Shown in pieces: positions 1-4,369 of a stretch of DNA of 5,268 nucleotides. Positions within the stretch are counted from its first letter, which is position 1. Each line of letters starts with the position of its first letter. The stretch comes from Bacillota bacterium. GTDB taxonomy: Bacteria; Bacillota; Clostridia; Peptostreptococcales; Anaerovoracaceae. The notes beneath the pieces are model-generated. The model saw only the letters and a program-made list of their open reading frames with translations, made no database searches and had not been told where the DNA came from. The translations under genes were made by a program, and so were the position numbers. The stretch covers positions 1-5,268 of the forward strand of contig JAFYUX010000016.1 in the NCBI GenBank assembly GCA_017549385.1. The letters run 5' to 3'.

Positions 1-444
1 CTTGCCTTTGATATTATGATCGTTGCAGGTATCGGTTCTATCGAGATCAGTGACATCAAGAGACTCTTTGTCCCATTCATTCTTATGTCACTTGCTGGTG
101 CAGTGGTTACACTTATCCACCTCAGATTTGTATGTAAGAGAGTATATAAGGATTACTATTATGAAGGTCTACTTTCAATGTATGGCATGATGACCGGTAC
201 TATCAGCTCAGGCGTACTTCTTCTCAGAGAATTAGATCCTCAGATGAAGACTCCTGCTGCAAACAACCTGGTTGTAGGCTCAAGCTTTGCCATCATCTTT
301 GGTGCACCGTTCCTGGTTCTCATCAGCCTTGCACCAAAATCAACAGGGGCAACATTCTTTGTATTTGGCTGTCTGGTTCTTTATTACATTCTGCTCTTAC
401 TCATTGCATGCAAGGGTGGTAAAAATGATAAAAAATCTGCTTAG
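1..444 (+). CDS. Sodium/glutamate symporter-like membrane transporter, C-terminal part (5' end outside window)
   Basis: The reading frame is open from base 1 to the TAG at 442-444, giving 147 residues of a protein that starts upstream. The ATG at 16 is internal and not the real start, because the frame continues unbroken to the window edge. About three hydrophobic membrane segments are visible (around window residues 23-45, 92-112 and 117-137). Between them lies a glycine-rich stretch, YGMMTGTISSGVLLLREL, followed by DPQMKTPAANNLV, which I recognise from clostridial proteins annotated as sodium:glutamate symporters (GltS/ESS-like); this re-entrant type of loop is expected in the transport core. 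A basic tail (KGGKNDKK) closes the protein and is probably cytoplasmic by the positive-inside rule. The inferred role is Na+-coupled uptake of glutamate or a related anion across the plasma membrane. The acetyltransferase gene follows 16 bp later without a terminator, so the two are probably co-transcribed. The substrate is uncertain because the N-terminal half is missing. Confidence 0.7.
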   Translation, partial: LAFDIMIVAGIGSIEISDIKRLFVPFILMSLAGAVVTLIHLRFVCKRVYKDYYYEGLLSMYGMMTGTISSGVLLLRELDPQMKTPAANNLVVGSSFAIIFGAPFLVLISLAPKSTGATFFVFGCLVLYYILLLLIACKGGKNDKKSA

Positions 445-460
445 TACTTGAGGTAAAGAT

Positions 461-907
461 ATGACTGTTAAAAAAGAAGATGTATGGTTTGAGAACAGCA
501 TCACAATAGAAGATTTTCTCTTTCTTAGAGACAGTGTGGGTTTTCAGGATCTCACAGAAGAAGAAGCTAAACGAGTTTTAGCAAACACAACTCATGTCCA
601 GACTGCATGGTATGGTGGACAGTGTGTTGGTATGGTTAGACTTCTCACTGACTATTGTCTCGATGCACTGATCACAGACGTAATCGTTCATCCAAACTGT
701 CAGGGTCAGGGTATCGGTTATCTCATGATGGAAAACTTGTTAAACCATATCAAAGAAAATCTGGCAAGTCCTCGTCTCGCATGCCTGTTATATGCCAATA
801 AAGGCAAAGAACCGTTTTATGAGTCACTTGGTTTAGAAAAGCTTCCAAATGAAAGATACGGATATGGCATGATGGTTGAGTACCAGAAACCAGCAGAAAC
901 AGAATAA
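461..907 (+). CDS. GNAT family N-acetyltransferase
   Basis: This 148-residue protein has the usual length of a single-domain Gcn5-related acetyltransferase, a cytoplasmic enzyme that moves an acetyl group from acetyl-CoA to an amine. The acetyl-CoA pyrophosphate loop (motif A) is clear: strand TDVIVHP at residues 72-78, then Q81-G-Q-G-I-G86, matching Q/R-x-x-G-x-G/A, followed by the helix beginning YLMMENLL. Motif B ends in KEPFYESLGL (116-125), where Y120 is in the position often used as the general acid. The N-terminal part (13-45) would form the acceptor-binding helices, and GGQCVGMVRL (52-61) is the conserved strand pair before motif A. A GAGGT ribosome binding site at 450-454 lies 6 nt before the ATG, supporting this start. 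It lies 16 bp after the transporter gene and ends 13 bp before a strong terminator, so it is the last gene of that operon. The acceptor substrate cannot be read from the sequence; small amines, amino sugars or a protein N-terminus are all possible. Confidence 0.88.
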   Translation: MTVKKEDVWFENSITIEDFLFLRDSVGFQDLTEEEAKRVLANTTHVQTAWYGGQCVGMVRLLTDYCLDALITDVIVHPNCQGQGIGYLMMENLLNHIKENLASPRLACLLYANKGKEPFYESLGLEKLPNERYGYGMMVEYQKPAETE

Positions 908-920
908 AAGATAAACATAC

Positions 921-950
921 GGCCGGGCGTAAGCCCGGCCTTTTTATTTT
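921..950 (+). terminator. Intrinsic terminator of the transporter-acetyltransferase operon
   Basis: A perfect 8-bp all-GC stem, GGCCGGGC (921-928) with GCCCGGCC (933-940), is capped by a GTAA loop (a GNRA tetraloop in RNA) and followed directly by TTTTTATTTT. It starts 13 bp after the acetyltransferase stop codon. The opposite strand has no immediate T-run, so it works in one direction only. Confidence 0.95.
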
Positions 951-965
951 GATGGCGGAGCCATC
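951..965. repeat. Small perfect hairpin palindrome GATGGC-GGA-GCCATC
   Basis: GATGGC (951-956) pairs with GCCATC (960-965) across a 3-nt GGA loop. It directly abuts the T-tract of the preceding terminator. No T-run follows on either strand in the terminator sense, so it is not itself a terminator. It contains the ATG of the speculative 25-codon ORF at 952-1029. Its function is unknown; it could be chance, a protein-binding site or an RNA hairpin. Confidence 0.5.
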
Positions 966-1029
966 GGGGAAGTTGTGGCGCAAGGTGTCGAAAATAATTT
1001 TGAAATGGGTATTGCATTGGCGAAATTAG
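952..1029 (+). CDS. Speculative 25-residue cationic amphipathic peptide ORF
   Basis: An ATG at 952 opens a 25-codon frame ending in TAG at 1027-1029. After an opening MAEPSG, the rest is rich in Lys/Arg, Trp and aliphatic residues. On a helical wheel K7, K11, K14, K18, H22 and N25 fall on one face, and L8, W9, V12, I15, I16, W19, V20 and W23 on the opposite face; only L17 and L21 break the pattern. This would suit a membrane-surface helix. Against it being a gene, there is no ribosome binding site (the bases before the ATG are the U-tract of the terminator), no promoter is seen for it, and it overlaps the likely promoter of the SPFH gene. It is listed because the amphipathic pattern is better than expected by chance, not because expression is supported. 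Confidence 0.18.
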   Translation: MAEPSGKLWRKVSKIILKWVLHWRN

Positions 1030-1040
1030 AGTGATATCAT
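1012..1040 (+). promoter_or_regulatory. Likely promoter of the SPFH-RHH operon (extended -10)
   Basis: An extended -10, TG-A-TATCAT (TG at 1032-1033, hexamer 1035-1040, 5/6 to TATAAT), sits 17 bp after a weak -35, TTGCAT (1012-1017, 3/6). The TGn extension can make up for the weak -35. Transcription would start near 1047, only about 20 nt before the start codon and inside the second TGATATCA palindrome. This is the only convincing promoter between the upstream terminator and the SPFH gene. Confidence 0.6.
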
Positions 1041-1050
1041 TTTGATATCA
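1032..1050. promoter_or_regulatory. Candidate operator: two tandem TGATATCA palindromes
   Basis: Two identical copies of the self-palindromic octamer TGATATCA lie at 1032-1039 and 1043-1050, separated by TTT, with centres 11 bp apart (about one helical turn). The first copy contains most of the promoter -10 and the second covers the expected transcription start, so a bound protein would block transcription. RHH repressors typically bind short sites repeated about one turn apart; MetJ boxes are also tandem 8-bp palindromes. The Arc-like RHH protein made by this same operon is the obvious candidate ligand (inference). Confidence 0.6.
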
Positions 1051-1051
1051 A

Positions 1052-1059
1052 AAGGAGGT
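1052..1059 (+). promoter_or_regulatory. Consensus ribosome binding site AAGGAGGT of the SPFH gene
   Basis: AAGGAGGT is fully complementary to the 16S rRNA tail and lies 7 nt before the ATG at 1067. It decides that start over the out-of-frame ATG at 1060, which lies at the edge of the site. It begins 2 bp after the second TGATATCA palindrome. Confidence 0.93.
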
Positions 1060-1066
1060 ATGATAT

Positions 1067-2116
1067 ATGAATGAAAACACGTTAAGGCACAAGAAAAACG
1101 GGATGCTGGTTCTTATCCTGGTTATCGCTCTGTACATCGCAGCAATTGCTGGTCTCATTCTGACACCGATGTTATCCTATAAAACATATATGGGATTCAC
1201 GTATTATGGCATCGGCATTTCAGGAAAGATTTTAATGTTTATCTGCGGTGCATGGGTTTGCTTAGGATGGATCCTGCTCCTTGGTCTTAGGGTTCTCAAA
1301 CCACAGGAAGCTCTTGTACTTACACTCTTTGGCAAGTATGTAGGCACTCTCAGAGAAGAAGGTTTCTACTTTGTAAATCCTTTCTGCGTAGGTTTCAATC
1401 CAGCTGCAAAGACAAAGCTCAATCAGAGCGGTGACGTGGACAGCGGTGCTAAAAAGGCATTTATCATTTCAGGCAGCAAGCCTGAAGCAGGTGAGTCTAC
1501 TGGCAAAAAGATCTCTCTCAAGATCATGACTCTCAACAACAACCGCCAGAAGATTAACGACTGTCTCGGTAACCCTGTAGAAATCGGTATCGCAGTTACA
1601 TGGAGAGTGGTGGACACAGCAAAGGCTGTTTTCCGCGTAGACAACTACAAAGAATTCCTCTCACTCCAGTGCGATAGCGCTCTCAGAAATATCGTAAGAC
1701 TCTATCCTTACGATGTATCACCAAATGTAGACACAACTGGCGACGGCATCGCCGACGAAGGAAGCCTCAGGGGATCAAGCGAAGTGGTAGCTTCCAGAAT
1801 CAGAGATGAAATCCAGTCAAAGGTTGCAGAAGCAGGTCTCGAAATCATCGAAGCTCGTATCACATATCTGGCATATGCTCCGGAAATCGCAGCAGTTATG
1901 CTTCAGAGACAGCAGGCATCAGCTATCATCGACGCAAGAAAGATGATTGTAGACGGTGCAGTTGGTATGGTGGAAATGGCTCTCGAACGTCTTGAGGCAA
2001 ATGATTCAATCACATTAGATGACGAAAGAAAGGCTGCCATGGTATCAAATCTCTTAGTGGTACTCTGTGGCAACCATGATGCACAACCTATAGTAAACAC
2101 AGGAAGCTTATACTAA
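1067..2116 (+). CDS. SPFH/band-7 domain membrane protein (prohibitin/flotillin superfamily)
   Basis: This 349-residue protein has two N-terminal membrane helices (about 12-33 and 53-76) joined by a short loop rich in Tyr and Gly. An SPFH/band-7 domain follows, starting at LRVLKPQEALVLTLFGKYVGTLREEGFYFVNPF (positions 74-106 region). The body shows the family signatures NPVEIGIAVTWRVVDTAKAVF (169-189) and, after a coiled segment, EAGLEIIEARITYLAYAPEIAAVMLQRQQA (255-284). The C-terminal tail ends in VNTGSLY. SPFH proteins form large membrane-bound rings that organise microdomains and often hold proteases or other partners; the specific role of this subfamily is not established. An odd feature is the acidic glycine loop DTTGDGIADE (222-231), which interrupts the domain and resembles a calcium-binding loop. 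A consensus ribosome binding site fixes the start. The RHH gene begins 1 bp after the stop, so the two are almost certainly co-transcribed and translationally coupled. Expression is probably controlled at the TGATATCA repeat. Confidence 0.92.
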   Translation: MNENTLRHKKNGMLVLILVIALYIAAIAGLILTPMLSYKTYMGFTYYGIGISGKILMFICGAWVCLGWILLLGLRVLKPQEALVLTLFGKYVGTLREEGFYFVNPFCVGFNPAAKTKLNQSGDVDSGAKKAFIISGSKPEAGESTGKKISLKIMTLNNNRQKINDCLGNPVEIGIAVTWRVVDTAKAVFRVDNYKEFLSLQCDSALRNIVRLYPYDVSPNVDTTGDGIADEGSLRGSSEVVASRIRDEIQSKVAEAGLEIIEARITYLAYAPEIAAVMLQRQQASAIIDARKMIVDGAVGMVEMALERLEANDSITLDDERKAAMVSNLLVVLCGNHDAQPIVNTGSLY

Positions 2117-2117
2117 A

Positions 2118-2333
2118 ATGGCAGATGTAAAAAAACAGGTGCCCCTCAGATTGTCGCCAAAGCTCTATGAGGCAATCGCAGCATGGGCAGAAGATGATTT
2201 CCGATCAATCAATGGACAGATCGAGTTTCTTCTCACTGAATGCGTAAAACAGCATAGAAAAGACGGCAAGTACATTTCAAAGACTATACATGTCAGACCT
2301 GCCATCGATCTGCCAGAGGAAAATAGCAAGTAA
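2118..2333 (+). CDS. Arc-like ribbon-helix-helix DNA-binding protein
   Basis: This 71-residue protein fits the Arc/MetJ ribbon-helix-helix fold. The N-terminal strand KKQVPLRL (5-12) is followed by helix A (SPKLYEAIAAWAEDDF, 13-28), the turn RSINGQ (29-34) and helix B (IEFLLTECVKQHRKD, 35-49). The RS-I/V-N-x-x-I pattern matches phage P22 Arc. Aligned to Arc, Q7 and R11 fall on the DNA-contacting Gln9 and Arg13, while P9 replaces Asn11, so target specificity should differ. Such proteins act as dimers that insert the paired strands into the major groove. A tail of about 20 residues (51-71) follows the fold. The ATG is 1 bp after the SPFH stop codon; the only Shine-Dalgarno-like sequence is AGGAAG at 2101-2106, 11 nt away, so translation probably depends on coupling. 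It is followed by a terminator. The likely role is repressor of its own operon through the upstream TGATATCA pair (inference). It is not an obvious antitoxin, since its partner is a large SPFH protein. Confidence 0.88.
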   Translation: MADVKKQVPLRLSPKLYEAIAAWAEDDFRSINGQIEFLLTECVKQHRKDGKYISKTIHVRPAIDLPEENSK

Positions 2334-2335
2334 AA

Positions 2336-2368
2336 AGAGAAGCTGTTGCTGATGCAACAGCTTTTTTT
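2336..2368 (+). terminator. Intrinsic terminator of the SPFH-RHH operon
   Basis: A perfect 9-bp stem AGCTGTTGC (2341-2349) / GCAACAGCT (2354-2362) with loop TGAT is followed by a run of seven T (2362-2368). Upstream purines (AAGAGA) can extend the stem by A-U and G-U pairs. It begins just after the RHH stop codon. Confidence 0.94.
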
Positions 2369-2390
2369 ATATTGCAATGGGATAATATAG

Positions 2391-2418
2391 GCGACAACAA
2401 AAATGTGAGTGATATAAT
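2391..2418 (+). promoter_or_regulatory. Promoter of the CoA-disulfide reductase/rhodanese gene
   Basis: A perfect consensus extended -10, TG-A-TATAAT (TG 2410-2411, hexamer 2413-2418), lies 16 bp after GCGACA (2391-2396, 4/6 to TTGACA). The start point would be near 2425, giving a leader of about 65 nt before the ATG at 2490. It is placed right after the preceding terminator, so the reductase gene is an independent unit. Confidence 0.8.
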
Positions 2419-2424
2419 GTTGTC
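2393..2424. promoter_or_regulatory. Inverted repeat GACAACA-N18-TGTTGTC framing the promoter (candidate operator)
   Basis: A perfect 7-bp inverted repeat has one arm over the -35 (2393-2399) and the other starting at the last base of the -10 (2418-2424). Arm centres are 25 bp apart. A dimeric or tetrameric regulator bound to both arms would cover the promoter. The sequence does not match the Rex, PerR or Fur boxes I know, so the regulator is unknown. Chance cannot be excluded at this length. Confidence 0.45.
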
Positions 2425-2443
2425 ATAAAGTGAAATGCTAAAA

Positions 2444-2454
2444 GGGCAGAGCCC
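2444..2454 (+). other. Small GC hairpin in the reductase leader
   Basis: GGGC (2444-2447) pairs with GCCC (2451-2454) across an AGA loop, within the 5' leader, 24 nt before the ribosome binding site. The stem is only 4 bp and no T-run follows, so it is not a terminator. It may be a minor leader structure, or chance. Confidence 0.3.
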
Positions 2455-2489
2455 GTACAATTTCTATACTCTACGAAAGGAGAATCTCT

Positions 2490-4184
2490 ATGAAAGTTAT
2501 AATCATAGGTGGCGTTGCAGGTGGTGCAACAGCAGCTGCTCGTATCAGAAGACTTGACGAAAAAGCAGAAATAATCGTATTTGAACGTTCAGGATATATT
2601 TCATATGCAAACTGTGGACTTCCGTATTATATAGGTGACGTAATCACCGATCCTGGTGAACTTACCCTTCAGACTCCAGAAAGCTTCCTACGCAGATTCC
2701 GTGTAGACATGAAAGTAAAGCACGAAGTTACAGGCATTGACTCTCTCCGAAAAGTGGTAAAGGTTAAAAACCTTAACAATGGCGAAGAGTTCGAAGAATC
2801 CTATGACAAACTTCTCCTGTCACCAGGAGCAAAACCTACACAGCCTAATATCCCTGGTACAGATATAGAAAAGCTTTTTACCCTCAGAACAGTAGAAGAC
2901 ACATTTAAGATAAAAGATTATGTTGTAAAGAACAGCCCGCGCTCAGCAGTTATCTCTGGTGGCGGTTATATCGGTATAGAAATCGCAGAAAATCTGAGAG
3001 ATCTTGGTCTGGAAGTTACAATCGTTCAGCGCCCTATGCAGCTGATGAACACAATCGATCCTGAGATGGCAGCCTTTATCCACGCAAAGATGCGCAGCAG
3101 AGGAGTAAATCTGATGCTGGGTCGCAGCGTAGAAGGTTTTGAAAACGAAAACGGCGGAGTAAAGGTTCTCATAAAAGACGAAATGCCTCTTCACGCAGAC
3201 ATGGCTATTCTGGCTATCGGTGTTACACCAGATACTTATCTGGCAAAAGACGCAGGTCTTGAGCTTGGCATGAAGGGCAGTATCATAGTAAACGACCGCA
3301 TGGAAACTTCTGCACCTGACATCTATGCCGTAGGTGACGCGGTAGAAGTAAAGCACTACATCACTGGCGAAAAAGCTCTTATCTCACTGGCAGGGCCGGC
3401 AAACAGACAGGGACGTATCGCAGCTGATAACATCTGCGGTGGTGACAGCAGATATCCTGGCTCACAGGGATCATCAGTTATCAAAGTTTTCGATATGACT
3501 GTGGCAAATACAGGCATCAACGAAAAGACTGCAAAGAGCCTTGGCCTCAACTACGAAAAGCTGATGCTCTTCCCGATGTCTCACGCATCATATTATCCTG
3601 GCGGCAAGATGATGAACATGAAAGTCATCTACGAAAAGGACTCACTCAGACTTTTAGGTGCGCAGATTGTGGGTTTTGATGGAGTTGATAAACGAATCGA
3701 CGTATTGGCAACAGCAATGAATGCCGGCTACAATGTTCTCCAGCTCAAAGACCTTGATCTCTCATACGCTCCGCCGTACTCCTCTGCGAAAGACCCTGTA
3801 AACATGGCAGGTTTTATCGCAGATAATATCGAAAAGGGCAGACTCAAGCAGGCTTACTGGGAAGATGTAGATAAGCTTCCTAGAGACGGCAGCATCACTT
3901 TCCTGGATACAAGAACACCTATGGAATTGATGATGGGCGGAGCCATCGAAGGTTTTGTTAACATTCCTGTAGATTCGTTAAGAGACAGACTGGGTGAACT
4001 TGATCCTTCAAAGCCGATTTACGTTTCATGCCAGAGCGGACTTCGCAGCTATATCGCCTGCAGAATTCTCATGCAGAACGGATTTGACTGCTACAACATT
4101 TCTGGCGGATACAGATTATACTCAACATTAAAGACTGATCGACTTGCTGCAGAAGAATCATTTGCATGCGGTGTGGAAAAATAG
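2490..4184 (+). CDS. CoA-disulfide / CoA-persulfide reductase with C-terminal rhodanese domain (CoADR-RHD, NPSR-like)
   Basis: This 564-residue flavoenzyme has two parts. Residues 1-445 are a pyridine nucleotide-disulfide oxidoreductase: FAD loop GGVAGG (7-12), single redox cysteine C42 in YANCGLPYY, NAD(P)H loop GGGYIGIE (157-164), and second FAD motif DIYAVGDA (277-284). Y368 and Y426 are spaced 58 residues apart, like the two catalytic tyrosines of Staphylococcus and Bacillus CoA-disulfide reductases. Residues from about 465 to 550 form a rhodanese domain (FLDTRTPMEL at 471-480) with active-site loop CQSGLRS and cysteine C514. Both catalytic cysteines are present, so both domains should be active. 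Characterised relatives use NAD(P)H to reduce CoA disulfide, or CoA persulfide and polysulfide, in the cytoplasm; the rhodanese domain handles the sulfane sulfur. Q180-R181 sits where NADH enzymes usually have an acidic residue, so NADPH use is possible. No TusA or DsrE domain is attached, unlike longer relatives. An AAAGGAGA site 6-7 nt upstream supports the start. The gene is transcribed alone. Confidence 0.93.
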   Translation: MKVIIIGGVAGGATAAARIRRLDEKAEIIVFERSGYISYANCGLPYYIGDVITDPGELTLQTPESFLRRFRVDMKVKHEVTGIDSLRKVVKVKNLNNGEEFEESYDKLLLSPGAKPTQPNIPGTDIEKLFTLRTVEDTFKIKDYVVKNSPRSAVISGGGYIGIEIAENLRDLGLEVTIVQRPMQLMNTIDPEMAAFIHAKMRSRGVNLMLGRSVEGFENENGGVKVLIKDEMPLHADMAILAIGVTPDTYLAKDAGLELGMKGSIIVNDRMETSAPDIYAVGDAVEVKHYITGEKALISLAGPANRQGRIAADNICGGDSRYPGSQGSSVIKVFDMTVANTGINEKTAKSLGLNYEKLMLFPMSHASYYPGGKMMNMKVIYEKDSLRLLGAQIVGFDGVDKRIDVLATAMNAGYNVLQLKDLDLSYAPPYSSAKDPVNMAGFIADNIEKGRLKQAYWEDVDKLPRDGSITFLDTRTPMELMMGGAIEGFVNIPVDSLRDRLGELDPSKPIYVSCQSGLRSYIACRILMQNGFDCYNISGGYRLYSTLKTDRLAAEESFACGVEK

Positions 4185-4197
4185 AAAAATTTGACGA

Positions 4198-4228
4198 AAA
4201 GCCTGCCTGAAAGAGCAGGCTTTCTTTT
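4198..4228 (+). terminator. Intrinsic terminator of the CoA-disulfide reductase gene
   Basis: The stem AAAGCCTGC (4198-4206) / GCAGGCTTT (4215-4223) has an 8-nt loop and is followed by CTTTT, so the T-tract reads TTTCTTTT. It starts 13 bp after the reductase stop codon. The A-run before the stem gives the other strand a partial T-tract, but no gene on that strand would use it. Confidence 0.92.
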
Positions 4229-4236
4229 GTATACAA

Positions 4237-4266
4237 TTGACCGTGAGGGCCCTAAAATGTTATACT
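4237..4266 (+). promoter_or_regulatory. Promoter of the diaminopimelate dehydrogenase gene
   Basis: TTGACC (4237-4242, 5/6) and TATACT (4261-4266, 5/6) are 18 bp apart, and a TG at 4258-4259 makes the -10 an extended one. Transcription would begin near 4273, leaving a leader of about 97 nt. The spacer holds the 8-bp palindrome AGGGCCCT (4246-4253), which could be a regulator site or chance. Confidence 0.75.
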
Positions 4267-4326
4267 AAATCATAATTTTTTGAACAAAATAGTTATATAT
4301 AAATATAGAAACGGCTTACAGGCTAA

Positions 4327-4347
4327 TCGCATACAGCAGTTATGCGA
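4327..4347 (+). other. Leader hairpin upstream of ddh
   Basis: TCGCATA (4327-4333) pairs perfectly with TATGCGA (4341-4347) across a 7-nt loop. It ends 10 nt before the GGAGG ribosome binding site, in the transcribed leader. It has no T-run and so is not a terminator. It might modulate translation or mRNA stability. The leader is too short for a lysine riboswitch. Confidence 0.45.
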
Positions 4348-4369
4348 CATGAAATATGGAGGAAAACTT

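Noticed and set aside
16..444. ATG at 16 as the true start of the first gene
   Set aside because: The same frame stays open to base 1, no ribosome binding site is visible, and the protein lacks the N-terminal half of a GltS-type transporter.
750..1017. Two overlapping - strand frames of 77 and 66 codons across the acetyltransferase end and the terminator
   Set aside because: They run through a strong + strand terminator hairpin and the SPFH promoter region and show no recognisable protein pattern.
1067..2333. Type II toxin-antitoxin module (because of the RHH protein)
   Set aside because: RHH antitoxins are usually paired with a small toxin; the partner here is a 349-residue two-pass SPFH membrane protein with no toxin fold.
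2943..3356. 137-codon open frame on the - strand
   Set aside because: It is antisense to the middle of the CoA-disulfide reductase, whose motifs are intact on the + strand; composition is that of a shadow frame.
4267..4369. Lysine riboswitch or T-box upstream of ddh
   Set aside because: The leader of about 97 nt is too short for the lysine aptamer plus expression platform, no T-box core sequence is present, and no terminator lies in the leader.
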